This document shows, one piece after another, positions 43,446 through 52,255 of a DNA stretch of 64,000 nt. The stretch comes from Pseudorhodobacter antarcticus. Its GTDB lineage: Bacteria; Pseudomonadota; Alphaproteobacteria; Rhodobacterales; Rhodobacteraceae. The notes below the pieces were generated by a model. It made no database searches and was not told where the DNA came from. It was given only the letters and a program-made list of their open reading frames with translations. The position numbers and the translations under genes were made by a program. The stretch is from positions 1-64,000 of the forward strand of contig CAMAQR010000002.1 of NCBI GenBank assembly GCA_945860375.1. Reading direction: 5' to 3'. Position 1 is the stretch's first letter. Every line of letters starts with the position of its first letter.

Positions 43446-43470
43446 AAAGGTCCCGAGTTGGGACCTTTCT
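43446..43470. terminator. Bidirectional intrinsic terminator
   Basis: AAAGGTCCC (43446-43454), loop GAGTT, GGGACCTTT (43460-43468), then TCT. The A-run and T-run flank the stem on both strands, so it can end the small plus-strand gene and the convergent leuA transcript. Confidence 0.85.
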
Positions 43471-43499
43471 CTGCCGCCCAAAAACCGGGGCCAAAACCC

Positions 43500-45077
43500 C
43501 TAGTGATCCTTGTAATGCACCGACTTCATATCGCTGTCCGGTGCTGATTTCGTCCGCCGCACGATCAGCTTGTTCAACGCGTTGATATAGGCCTTCGTGC
43601 TGGCCACGATCGTGTCCGTATCCGCCGAAGACCCGTTCACGATCCGACCATCCTCTTGCAGCCGCACCGAGACCGTCGCCTGCGCGTCGGTGCCCTCTGT
43701 CACCGCATGAACCTGATAAATCTCCAGCCGTGCCTGATGCGGGAACAGCATTTTCACGCAGTTGAACGCCGCATCCACAGGGCCGTCGCCGGTGGCGTCG
43801 ATATGATGATCCACCCCGTCGATGCTCAGCACCATATCCGCCTCTTGCGGCCCCTCGGTGCCACAGATCACCCGCAGCTTTTTCAGTTGCAGATATTCAT
43901 GGGCATCATTGGTCTGCTCATCCGACACCAGCGCGATCAGATCCTCGTCATAGACCTCTTTCTTGCGGTCGGCCAAAGCCTTGAAGCGCACGAAAACATC
44001 GTTGAGCTGGTTCTCGGCCAGTTCCTCGATCCCCAGCTCTTTCAGCTTCGCCCGCAACGCCGCCCGGCCCGAATGTTTGCCCATCGCGATGTTATGCGCC
44101 GACAGGCCAATGTCGGCAGGCCGCATGATCTCGAACGTCTCGACGTTTTTCAGCACCCCGTCCTGATGTATGCCGGATTCGTGCAAGAAGGCGTTCTTGC
44201 CGACGATGGCCTTGTTGAACTGCACCGCAAAGCCGGACACCGACGCCACCCGCCGCGACAGATTCATGATCTTGGTGGTGTCGATCTGGGTGCGGTAAGG
44301 CATGATGTCATTGCGCACGCGCAGCGCCATCACCACCTCTTCCAGTGCCGTATTGCCCGCGCGTTCGCCCAGACCGTTGATCGTGCATTCGATCTGCCGC
44401 GCACCTGCATCGACAGCGGCAAGGCTGTTCGCCGTCGCCATGCCCAGATCATTGTGGCAATGGGTGGCAAAGATCACCCCATCCGCGCCCGGCACCCGTT
44501 CCAGCAACATGCGGATCAGTTCGGCGCTTTCGCGCGGCGCGGTGTAGCCCACGGTGTCGGGAATATTGATCGTGGTGGCCCCGGCCTTGATGGCGATTTC
44601 CACCGTGCGGCACAGATAGTCATGCTCGGTCCGTGTCGCGTCCATCGCCGACCACTGCACGTTGTCGCACAGGTTGCGGGCGTGGGTCACGGTGTCGTGG
44701 ATGCGCTGCGCCATCTGATCCATGGTCAGGTTCGGAATCGCGCGGTGCAAGGGCGAGGTGCCGATGAAGGTGTGAATGCGCGGGCTGCGCGCGTGTTTCA
44801 CAGCCTCCCAGCAGCGATCGATGTCTTTGTAATTGGCACGGGCCAAGCCGCAGATGGTGGCGTTTTTCGACCGCTTTGCGATTTCCGACACCGCGTTGAA
44901 GTCACCTTCCGAGGCAATCGGAAACCCGGCCTCGATCACATCGACGCCCATCTCATCCAGCAGGCTGGCAATTTCCAGCTTTTCCTCATGCGTCATGGTG
45001 GCGCCGGGGGATTGTTCGCCATCGCGCAGGGTGGTGTCAAAAATGATCACGCGCGGTTGGGATGCCTTGTCAGTCAT
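43500..45077 (-). CDS. leuA: 2-isopropylmalate synthase
   Basis: A 525-residue enzyme of the type I LeuA family. It condenses 2-ketoisovalerate and acetyl-CoA in the first committed step of leucine synthesis. The catalytic start FDTTLRDGEQSPG (Arg18, Asp19), metal motif THCHND, and NGLGERAGN are present, followed by the C-terminal LeuA allosteric domain (from about 390) that binds leucine. ATG at 45077 follows AAGGA. Upstream lies a short leucine-rich leader reading frame and pairing segments, so expression is probably also controlled by leucine supply. Confidence 0.95.
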   Translation of the reverse strand: MTDKASQPRVIIFDTTLRDGEQSPGATMTHEEKLEIASLLDEMGVDVIEAGFPIASEGDFNAVSEIAKRSKNATICGLARANYKDIDRCWEAVKHARSPRIHTFIGTSPLHRAIPNLTMDQMAQRIHDTVTHARNLCDNVQWSAMDATRTEHDYLCRTVEIAIKAGATTINIPDTVGYTAPRESAELIRMLLERVPGADGVIFATHCHNDLGMATANSLAAVDAGARQIECTINGLGERAGNTALEEVVMALRVRNDIMPYRTQIDTTKIMNLSRRVASVSGFAVQFNKAIVGKNAFLHESGIHQDGVLKNVETFEIMRPADIGLSAHNIAMGKHSGRAALRAKLKELGIEELAENQLNDVFVRFKALADRKKEVYDEDLIALVSDEQTNDAHEYLQLKKLRVICGTEGPQEADMVLSIDGVDHHIDATGDGPVDAAFNCVKMLFPHQARLEIYQVHAVTEGTDAQATVSVRLQEDGRIVNGSSADTDTIVASTKAYINALNKLIVRRTKSAPDSDMKSVHYKDH

Positions 45078-45086
45078 GATGGTGTT

Positions 45087-45147
45087 CCTTGGAGTTTTGC
45101 TGCTTTCCCTTGGGCGCTGATCCGGTCTGAGCGGTCGCGCCCCAAGG
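45087..45147 (-). promoter_or_regulatory. Candidate attenuator region in the leuA leader RNA
   Basis: On the minus strand, CCTTGGGGCGC (45137-45147) right after the leader stop can pair with GCGCCCAAGG (45108-45117). The same CCTTGG can instead pair with CCAAGG at 45087-45092, which is the leuA ribosome site. These are mutually exclusive pairings. No T-run follows the first hairpin, so control of translation start is as likely as transcription termination. Confidence 0.4.
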
Positions 45148-45152
45148 CACGC

Positions 45153-45260
45153 TCAGAAGCGGGTAAGAAGAAGCAGCCCACGGGGGCAGGCCAAACAACC
45201 CTGCGCCGCCATCGCAACGGATGCGATGCTGGCCAAGGCAATGAGGGTGTCCTGTGTCAT
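45153..45260 (-). CDS. Putative leucine leader peptide (LeuL-like)
   Basis: A 35-residue reading frame 75 bases upstream of leuA that ends in GLLLLTRF, close to the GLLLLNAF of E. coli LeuL. The four leucines are CTG CTT CTT CTT; CTT is uncommon in this GC-rich genome, as expected where ribosome stalling must sense charged tRNA-Leu. The ribosome site ahead of the ATG is weak. The role is inferred from position, the leucine tract and the pairing segments that follow it. Confidence 0.55.
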   Translation of the reverse strand: MTQDTLIALASIASVAMAAQGCLACPRGLLLLTRF

Positions 45261-45467
45261 GGATCTGACTATACGGGCGATTCTTTGGAAGGGAAGGGGG
45301 CCGCCGAAAAAAGGGGCCGCTTTCGGGTGGCATCGAGCCACCTCTCAAGCGGGCTGCCGCGGCGGGCTTTTGATGCGGCGCGCGCGGGGCAATGAAAGAA
45401 GAGTATTTTCAAAACAGCAATGGCCGGGGCGGGATTTGCGACTAGCTAAGGGCGAACGGAGGACAGC

Positions 45468-46121
45468 ATGCGGTCATTGGTGGTTGGGGCGTCGGGCGGG
45501 ATTGGGGCGGCCTTGGTGGACGCGCTGGCGGTGCGGGGTGAAGTGGTGGGGCTGTCGCGGTCAGCCGACGGGCTGGATGTGACGGATGAGGCCAGCATCG
45601 CGCGGGTGATGGGGGGCCTGTCGGGCACGTTTGACCGGATGTTGGTGGCAACCGGGGCTTTGGGCGGCGCGGGCGGGCGGCCCGAAAAGACTTTGCGGGC
45701 CTTGGACGGCGCCGGGTTGGCGGCGCAGTTTGCCGTCAATGCGATCGGTCCGGCTTTGGTGGTCAAGCATATGCTGCGGCTGTTGCCGAAGGATCGCGTG
45801 GCCCATGTCGGCGTGCTGTCGGCGCGGGTCGGGTCGATTGGCGACAATGGCTTGGGCGGGTGGTATGCCTACCGGGCGTCCAAGGCGGCGCTGAATCAGT
45901 TGATCCACACGGCGGCGATTGAGGTGGCGCGCAGCCATCCGCTGGCGGTCTTGGCCTGTTTGCACCCCGGAACCGTGGCGACGGGCTTCACCGAAGGCTA
46001 TGGCCATGACAAGGTGACGCCGGATGTGGCTGCGGCGCATGTGCTGGCGGTGTTGGATAAGTTGACTCCGGCGCAGTCGGGCGGGTTTCATGATTGGGCC
46101 GGACAGGTCATTCCGTGGTGA
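45468..46121 (+). CDS. Short SDR family protein (CsgA/YciK-like)
   Basis: A 217-residue short-chain dehydrogenase with VVGASGGIGAALVDAL at the N-terminus, a shortened central region, and YRASKAALNQL as the YxxxK motif. It resembles the CsgA/C-factor group of small SDRs. ATG at 45468 follows GGAGG. Its stop overlaps the photolyase GTG start (GTGA), so both are made together; partnership with a photolyase is common in this lineage but its meaning is unknown. Confidence 0.85.
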   Translation: MRSLVVGASGGIGAALVDALAVRGEVVGLSRSADGLDVTDEASIARVMGGLSGTFDRMLVATGALGGAGGRPEKTLRALDGAGLAAQFAVNAIGPALVVKHMLRLLPKDRVAHVGVLSARVGSIGDNGLGGWYAYRASKAALNQLIHTAAIEVARSHPLAVLACLHPGTVATGFTEGYGHDKVTPDVAAAHVLAVLDKLTPAQSGGFHDWAGQVIPW

Positions 46122-47644
46122 AGCCGCGTCTGATCCTGGTGCTGGGCGATCAGTTGACGCCGGATGTGGCGGCTTTGCGTGCGGGCGATCCGGCGCGTGA
46201 CATCGTGGTGATGGCCGAGGTGATGGCCGAGGGCAAATCGGTGCCGCACCATCCACAGGAGATTGTGTTGATCCTGACGGCGATGCGCAAGTTTGCAGCC
46301 GGGCTGCGGGCTGCGGGCTGGCGCGTGGCCTATTCCGCTTTGGATGATCCGGCCAACAGCCAGACCATCCCGGGCGAGCTGCTGCGCCGGGCGGCGGAAT
46401 TTGGCGCGGATCAGGTCGTTGCCACCCGCTGCGGTGAGCACCGGTTGCAGGGGTTGCTGGATGATCTGCCGCTGACGGTGACCAGCTTGGCCGATGACCG
46501 ATTCCTCTGTTCCGAGGCCGCGTTCACCGCTTGGGCGAGCGACCGCAAACAGCTGCGGATGGAGTATTTCTACCGCGACATGCGCCGCAAGACCGGGCTT
46601 CTGATGGCGGGCGACAAGCCCATCGGCGGGCAGTGGAACTTCGACCATGACAACCGCAAGCCCGCCAAGCCCGACCTGTTTCGGCCCCGACCGCCGCGCT
46701 TTGACCCGGATGCGGAAACGCAGGCCGTGCTGGCCATGGTCACGCACCGCTTTCAGCATTTCGGCAACCCGGCACCCTTCCATTGGGCCACCGACCGCGC
46801 GCAGGCCCTGCAGGTGCTGGACCATTTCATCTCCCACGCGCTGAAGACCTTTGGCGATGAACAAGACGCCATGCTGCGCGATGATCCGACGCTGTCGCAT
46901 GCGCTGATCTCGCCCTATCTGAACCTTGGCCTCTTGGCCCCGCTGGAGGTCTGCCAGCGCGCCGAAGCCGCCTATCACGCGGGGGAAGCGCCGTTGAATG
47001 CGGTGGAAGGCTTCATCCGCCAGATCATCGGCTGGCGCGAATTCATGCGTGGCATCTGGGCGCTGCAGGGGCCGGATTACACCAGCCGCAACGTCTTGGG
47101 CCATGAGGCCGCGCTGCCGCCGCTCTATTGGGGGGCGCCAACCAAGATGGCCTGCCTGTCGCATGCCGTCGCCCAAACCCGCGACATGGGCTATGCGCAT
47201 CACATTCAACGGTTGATGGTGACGGGGAATTTCGCGCTGTTGGCCGGGGTCGATCCGGCCCAAGTGCATGAATGGTATCTGGCGGTCTATGTTGATGCGT
47301 TTGAATGGGTCGAGGCCCCGAATGTCATCGGGATGAGCCAGTTTGCCGATGGCGGCGTGGTGGGATCGAAGCCCTATGTGTCGTCGGGGGCCTATATCGA
47401 CCGGATGTCGGATTACTGCGGTGGCTGTGCCTATAAGGTGAAGGAAAAATCGGGCCCGGCGGCCTGTCCGTTCAACCTGCTGTATTGGGATTTCCTGATG
47501 CGCCACCGCGAGCGCTTTGTGGGCAATCCAAGGATGGCGCAGATGTACCGGGTCTGGGACAAGATGGGGGCCGCGCACCGCGAGGCGGTCTTGGCCGATG
47601 CGGCGGGGTTTTTGGTGCGGCTGCGGGCGGGGGCCTTGGTTTAG
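46118..47644 (+). CDS. FeS-type prokaryotic (6-4) photolyase / cryptochrome (PhrB-like)
   Basis: A 508-residue member of the FeS-BCP cryptochrome/photolyase class. The N-terminal alpha/beta domain starts LILVLGDQLT and the helical FAD domain follows. Four cysteines, 346, 434, 437 and 450, have exactly the spacing of the [4Fe-4S] ligands of Agrobacterium PhrB (350, 438, 441, 454). Such enzymes repair (6-4) photoproducts using FAD and an antenna ribolumazine. Start GTG at 46118 overlaps the SDR stop. Repair versus light-sensing cannot be separated by sequence. Confidence 0.92.
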   Translation: MKPRLILVLGDQLTPDVAALRAGDPARDIVVMAEVMAEGKSVPHHPQEIVLILTAMRKFAAGLRAAGWRVAYSALDDPANSQTIPGELLRRAAEFGADQVVATRCGEHRLQGLLDDLPLTVTSLADDRFLCSEAAFTAWASDRKQLRMEYFYRDMRRKTGLLMAGDKPIGGQWNFDHDNRKPAKPDLFRPRPPRFDPDAETQAVLAMVTHRFQHFGNPAPFHWATDRAQALQVLDHFISHALKTFGDEQDAMLRDDPTLSHALISPYLNLGLLAPLEVCQRAEAAYHAGEAPLNAVEGFIRQIIGWREFMRGIWALQGPDYTSRNVLGHEAALPPLYWGAPTKMACLSHAVAQTRDMGYAHHIQRLMVTGNFALLAGVDPAQVHEWYLAVYVDAFEWVEAPNVIGMSQFADGGVVGSKPYVSSGAYIDRMSDYCGGCAYKVKEKSGPAACPFNLLYWDFLMRHRERFVGNPRMAQMYRVWDKMGAAHREAVLADAAGFLVRLRAGALV

Positions 47645-47710
47645 CGGGCAAGGTGGTGGCCTGCGGCGGCTTGGAACGGGCGCGTCCGGGGCGGCGGTTG
47701 GACGCTCCGC

Positions 47711-47735
47711 GGGGGATATTTAACAGACAGATGAA
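47711..47735 (+). repeat. GGGGGATATTT intergenic motif
   Basis: GGGGGATATTT at 47711-47721 followed by ACAGATGAAG is one of six similar intergenic elements in the window (others near 235, 10163, 17706, 45401 and 55878). It sits between the photolyase gene and the MORN gene stop, beside a GACCACG/CGTGGTC hairpin (47836-47854). Confidence 0.45.
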
Positions 47736-47892
47736 GGGGCAGTGTCGTGGCAAGCTGGACAGGGGGCAGCGCCGATCTGGTGGGTGATTGGCGCAAACCA
47801 TGCCCCGAATTGACCGATATCACAGGGAATGGCCTGACCACGTCCTTCGTGGTCCGGCGTCAAAGCAGCATGGGTCAGAGCAAAGCGCAGGG

Positions 47893-49344
47893 TTACGGAT
47901 CAACCGGGGCCACAGGAACCGCTTCTTCCGGCACCGCAGCGGGCAAGGGCCCGGTCATGATCCCGGCCTTCCAGATGCCCTCTGACACTTCGCCGCCCTT
48001 GTAGGTCAGCTTGCCCGCGCCGTCGCGTTTGCCCTGCACAAAGCCGCCCTCATAGACATCGCCTGACGGATAGGTCGCCACCGCCTGCCCCTGCATTTCA
48101 CCGGCCAACCAATCACCGGAGTAGCGAAAGCCGTCGGACTGCACCAACTCGCCCTTGCCGTCGCGCAGACCGGCGCGGAAATTGCCCTTGTACATGGTGC
48201 CATCGGCCCAAGTGGCAGTGCCGACGCCGTCGCGCAGGCCTGCTTTCCAGCCGCCCTCATAGCGATACCCATCGCCATAGGTCATCACGCCGATGCCTTG
48301 CGGCTGGCCCGCCACCACCGCACCGTCATAGGCCGCCTTGTTGGCATAGGCGATCTTGCCGCGCCCGGTCATCGCGCCTGCCACCCAGGCGCCCTCATAG
48401 CCAGAGCCGTCGGGGTAGGTGATCTTTCCCGCGCCATCGGGGCGGTCGGCCTTGAAATTGCCCTCATAGGTCGAGCCATCGGCATAGACCATCCGGCCCG
48501 CGCCCTGCATCGCCCCCGCGACCCAGGCACCGGTGTAACTGCTGCCATCCTTGGCGGTGAAGGTGCCGTTGCCCGCGCGCTTGTCCGCCATGAAGCCGCC
48601 CTGATAGCGGTCGCCCATGGCATAGGTGACAAGGCCCTCACCCTGCCGCAGCCCTTCGACGAACGGCCCATCGTACACATCGCCATTCGGTTGGGTCAGC
48701 CTGCCGACCCCGTTGATCTGCCCCGCCGCCCAGTCGCCGACATAGGTCAGACCATCGGGCATCGTCAGCGTGCCCTTGCCCGCCCGCGCGCCCTTGACCC
48801 AAGCGCCATCATAGACCGCGCCATCGGCATAGGTGTTCTTGCCCGCGCCATCCTTCAGCCCCTCGGCCCAGTTGCCCTCGTACCGATTGCCCGAGGCATC
48901 GGTGGTCACGCCTATGCCGTGACGCGCGCCTTCCAGAAATGCGCCCTCATAAACCAGCCCACCTGCCGATACCGCCCGGCCCTTGCCGGTGATCTTGCCC
49001 GCCTGCCAGTCACCTTCATAACTGCCGCCATCGGCATAGGTGATTTTGCCTTTGCCATCCGGCAGGCCCTTGGCGAACGCGCCGTCATAGACCGACCCGT
49101 TGGGATAGCGCGCCACGCCCGCGCCCTGAATGACACCTGCCACCCAGCCGCCCGTATATTCAAACCCATTGGTCAGGGTGTAGGTGCCAATGCCATCTTG
49201 CAACCCCGCCTTGAAGGTGCCCTCGTAGACAGAGCCGTTTTCATACTTCTTGGTGATCACCTCGCCCTCGGCCTGCGCAAACGCAGCGCCTGCTGACAGC
49301 AGCACCACCATTGCCCCGATCCGCATCATTCCGGTCTGTCGCAT
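47893..49344 (-). CDS. Exported MORN-repeat protein
   Basis: A 483-residue protein with a Sec signal (about 1-24, MVVLLSAGAAFAQ) and then 18 to 19 tandem MORN repeats of 23 residues, pattern YxGxWxxGxxxGxGxxxxxDG, filling nearly the whole mature chain. Tyr/Trp and Gly positions are well kept; repeat 13 ends NK in place of DG, and the final repeat is truncated. MORN repeats form elongated beta sheets and often bind lipids or proteins. Bacterial exported versions are poorly understood. ATG at 49344 was preferred to the TTG at 49359. It is divergent from nadE. Confidence 0.92.
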   Translation of the reverse strand: MRQTGMMRIGAMVVLLSAGAAFAQAEGEVITKKYENGSVYEGTFKAGLQDGIGTYTLTNGFEYTGGWVAGVIQGAGVARYPNGSVYDGAFAKGLPDGKGKITYADGGSYEGDWQAGKITGKGRAVSAGGLVYEGAFLEGARHGIGVTTDASGNRYEGNWAEGLKDGAGKNTYADGAVYDGAWVKGARAGKGTLTMPDGLTYVGDWAAGQINGVGRLTQPNGDVYDGPFVEGLRQGEGLVTYAMGDRYQGGFMADKRAGNGTFTAKDGSSYTGAWVAGAMQGAGRMVYADGSTYEGNFKADRPDGAGKITYPDGSGYEGAWVAGAMTGRGKIAYANKAAYDGAVVAGQPQGIGVMTYGDGYRYEGGWKAGLRDGVGTATWADGTMYKGNFRAGLRDGKGELVQSDGFRYSGDWLAGEMQGQAVATYPSGDVYEGGFVQGKRDGAGKLTYKGGEVSEGIWKAGIMTGPLPAAVPEEAVPVAPVDP

Positions 49345-49478
49345 CTTTGTGCCACCCAATTACCCGCAGCCACCTTAGCCGCGCCACCCCCAAGCTGACA
49401 AGCCACAGGGTCGGGCTTTGGCTTTCCCTTGCCGGTGAACCCGCTATAACCATGGAAACTCTGAACCGGAGCCGCCCC

Positions 49479-51137
49479 ATGGCCGATCGCTTTCGCCTGA
49501 CCCTTGCGCAACTGAACCCGACCGTGGGGGCGATTGCGGCCAATGCGGCCCTTGCGCTGGACGCATGGCAGCAGGGGCGTGCGGCGGGTGCACAGATGGT
49601 GGCGCTGCCCGAGATGTTCATCACCGGTTATCAAACCCAGGATCTGGTGCAAAAACCGGCCTTCACCGCCCATGCCATGCAGGCGATTGCCGATCTGGCG
49701 GCGCAGATCACCGATGGCCCGGCCCTTGGCATCGGTGGTCCGCATCTGCGCGACGGGCGGCTTTACAACGCGTTCTATGTGCTGGAAAACGGCAGGATTG
49801 CCGCCACCATCCTCAAGCACGATCTGCCCAACGATGGCGTCTTTGACGAAAAGCGCCTCTTCGCCTCGGCCCCGCCACAAGGCCCTTACCGCGTCGGGCC
49901 CTTGCGGATTGGAAGCCCGATCTGTGAGGATGCGTGGCATTCCGAGGTCTGCGAAACGCTGGCCGAATCTGGCGCGCAGATTTTGCTGATCCCCAACGGC
50001 TCGCCCTATCATCGCGGCAAACCCGCCGTGCGCACCAATCTGATGGTGGCCCGCGTGGTGGAAACCGGATTGCCGCTGGTGTATCTCAACATGATCGGTG
50101 GGCAGGATGATCAGGTGTTCGACGGCGCCTCTTTCGTGCTGAACCCCGGCGGCGTGTTGATGGCGCAACTGCCGCAGTTTGACGCCTGCATCACCCACAT
50201 CGACTTTGAGGAAACCACCGAGGGCTGGCGTGCCTTGCCGGGAATGATGTCCCTGCTGCCCCGCGCGCATGAGGCGGACTATCACGCCATGGTGCTGTCT
50301 TTGAAGGATTATCTGGCCAAGACCGGATTTTCAAAGGTGCTGCTGGGCCTGTCGGGCGGGATTGACAGTGCCATCGTCGCCACCATCGCCGCCGATGCCA
50401 TCGGGCCGCAAAACGTGCGCTGTGTGATGCTGCCGTCGCGCTACACCTCGCAACACAGCTTGGATGATGCGTCGCAGGTGGCCCATGCGCTGGGCTGCCG
50501 TCTGGACACGGTGTCGATCTCTGGCCCGCAAGACGCGGTGGGTGACGCGCTGGCCGATCTGTTCGCGGGCACCGAACCGGGGCTGACCGAGGAAAACATC
50601 CAATCCCGTCTGCGCGGGCTGATGCTGATGGCGATGTCGAACAAGTTTGGCGAGATGCTGCTGACCACCGGCAATAAATCCGAGGTGGCGGTGGGTTATT
50701 GCACCATCTACGGCGATATGAACGGCGGCTATAACCCGCTGAAAGACCTGTACAAAACCCGCGTGTTTGATACCTGTCGCTGGCGCAACGAAAACCACCG
50801 CCCGTGGATGCTGGCCCCGGCAGGCGTGGTGATTCCGCCGCGCGTGATCGACAAGCCGCCAAGTGCCGAACTGCGCCCGGATCAGCGCGACGATGACAGC
50901 CTGCCGCCCTATCCGGTGCTGGACGCCATTCTGGATGGCTTGATTGATCAAGAGGTGTCGGTGGCCGATCTGGTGGCCCAAGGCTTTGACCGCGCCACGG
51001 TGAAGAAGGTCGAGCATCTGATCTACATCAGCGAATACAAACGCTTTCAGGCCGCACCGGGTACGCGGCTGACGCGGCGGGCGTTCTGGGCCGACCGGCG
51101 CTATCCCATCGCCAACCGTTGGCGGGATGAGGGCTGA
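49479..51137 (+). CDS. nadE: Glutamine-dependent NAD+ synthetase
   Basis: A 552-residue two-domain enzyme. The N-terminal nitrilase-type glutaminase has Glu45 (LPEMF), Lys113 (LKHDLPN) and Cys149 (SPICEDAWH); the C-terminal synthetase has the ATP P-loop SGGIDS at 292-297. It makes NAD+ from deamido-NAD+ with ammonia channelled from glutamine. ATG at 49479 follows CGGAG. It is divergent from the MORN-protein gene. Confidence 0.95.
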   Translation: MADRFRLTLAQLNPTVGAIAANAALALDAWQQGRAAGAQMVALPEMFITGYQTQDLVQKPAFTAHAMQAIADLAAQITDGPALGIGGPHLRDGRLYNAFYVLENGRIAATILKHDLPNDGVFDEKRLFASAPPQGPYRVGPLRIGSPICEDAWHSEVCETLAESGAQILLIPNGSPYHRGKPAVRTNLMVARVVETGLPLVYLNMIGGQDDQVFDGASFVLNPGGVLMAQLPQFDACITHIDFEETTEGWRALPGMMSLLPRAHEADYHAMVLSLKDYLAKTGFSKVLLGLSGGIDSAIVATIAADAIGPQNVRCVMLPSRYTSQHSLDDASQVAHALGCRLDTVSISGPQDAVGDALADLFAGTEPGLTEENIQSRLRGLMLMAMSNKFGEMLLTTGNKSEVAVGYCTIYGDMNGGYNPLKDLYKTRVFDTCRWRNENHRPWMLAPAGVVIPPRVIDKPPSAELRPDQRDDDSLPPYPVLDAILDGLIDQEVSVADLVAQGFDRATVKKVEHLIYISEYKRFQAAPGTRLTRRAFWADRRYPIANRWRDEG

Positions 51138-51272
51138 ACCGACAATTCTGGATGCAGGGTTAACGCGGCGCGCGTCCGGACAGAAAAAGGACGCAAGCAT
51201 CACGCGGACCGGACGCAGAAACCACGCCAAAATTCCGACTGTTCGACAAATTAACCCAGCGCCCGCAAAGAC

Positions 51273-52229
51273 TTAGACCTCGGACACCAGGCATTGAGGC
51301 AGCAGCCGCATGGCATCCGCCGCGCGGCACAATTGCGTCGCATCCGTCATCACGGCGGCGCTTGCCGCAGCCGATCCCAGCGCCAGCGCCTCGGCCGAAG
51401 AATGCCCCCGCGCCAGCCCCAGAACGAAGCCCGCAACGAAACTGTCGCCCGCGCCGACCTTGCTTTTGACTTCGACCTTCGCGGCCTTCACGAACAGCCG
51501 CTGATTGGCTTCGGCCAGCACCGAACCATCGGACCCGCGCGCCACAATCACCCGCTGCGCCACCCCACGCCGCACCAGATCTTGAGCGAAATCAGCGCTT
51601 TGGCTGCGGGTGGTCAGGGGGGTTCCCGCCATTTCCTCGGCCTCTTCGCCGTCCATCCGCAGCACAAAGAGGCCGGCAATCGGATGGCTGACCGCCTGTC
51701 GCAGCGCCGGTCCCGATGTGTCCAGCACCACTTGCAACCCCGCCATCGACCGCGCCAGACGGGCGGGGAAATCCACAGGCACCCCCGGCGGTTGGCTCCC
51801 CGAGATCACGCCCAAGGCCCCCGCCCTTGCCGAGGCCCGCAGCAGCAGGAACACCCGCTCCTGATCCGCGTCGCTCCACTGGGGGCCGGGCAGCATGAAC
51901 CGGAACTGCTTGCCGGTGTCTCTGGCAGTGACTGTCAGGCTTTGCCGCGTCTCACCTGGGGCGGTAAGTGCCAGAAAAGGCACAGATTCTTGCCGGATCA
52001 ACCCCGCCAGCCGATCCCCCGTCAGCCCGCCCAAAGCCACCAGCGCCAAGCTTTCACCGCCCAAAGCCGCCACCGCGCGACTGACGTTCAACCCGCCGCC
52101 ACCCGGGTCCAGCAAAGGTTCCGAGCAGCGCAGTTTCTGATCCGGCACCAAGGATGGCACCTCGGTCGACATATCCAGCGCCGGGTTCAACGTCAGCGTC
52201 AGAATAGGGCTTTGCCCGGCGTTGGTCAT
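51273..52229 (-). CDS. PfkB-family hexose/phosphosugar kinase
   Basis: A 318-residue ribokinase-fold kinase. The substrate segment TLNPALDMS is at the N-terminus, GGGGLNVSRAV near 43, and the ATP/anion-hole motif KVGAGDSFVAGFV near 260, with Asp as catalytic base. This pattern fits 1-phosphofructokinase or 6-phosphofructokinase 2; no fru transport genes adjoin. ATG at 52229. Confidence 0.87.
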   Translation of the reverse strand: MTNAGQSPILTLTLNPALDMSTEVPSLVPDQKLRCSEPLLDPGGGGLNVSRAVAALGGESLALVALGGLTGDRLAGLIRQESVPFLALTAPGETRQSLTVTARDTGKQFRFMLPGPQWSDADQERVFLLLRASARAGALGVISGSQPPGVPVDFPARLARSMAGLQVVLDTSGPALRQAVSHPIAGLFVLRMDGEEAEEMAGTPLTTRSQSADFAQDLVRRGVAQRVIVARGSDGSVLAEANQRLFVKAAKVEVKSKVGAGDSFVAGFVLGLARGHSSAEALALGSAAASAAVMTDATQLCRAADAMRLLPQCLVSEV

Positions 52230-52255
52230 AGGGTGCAGCCTTTTGAAAACAGGGG

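Noticed and set aside
43656..45395. A 579-codon plus-strand frame over leuA
   Set aside because: Antisense of a well conserved enzyme; the translation is unlike any protein I know.
47747..48004. An 85-codon plus-strand frame after the photolyase gene
   Set aside because: Most of it is antisense to the MORN-repeat gene and its ribosome site is poor.
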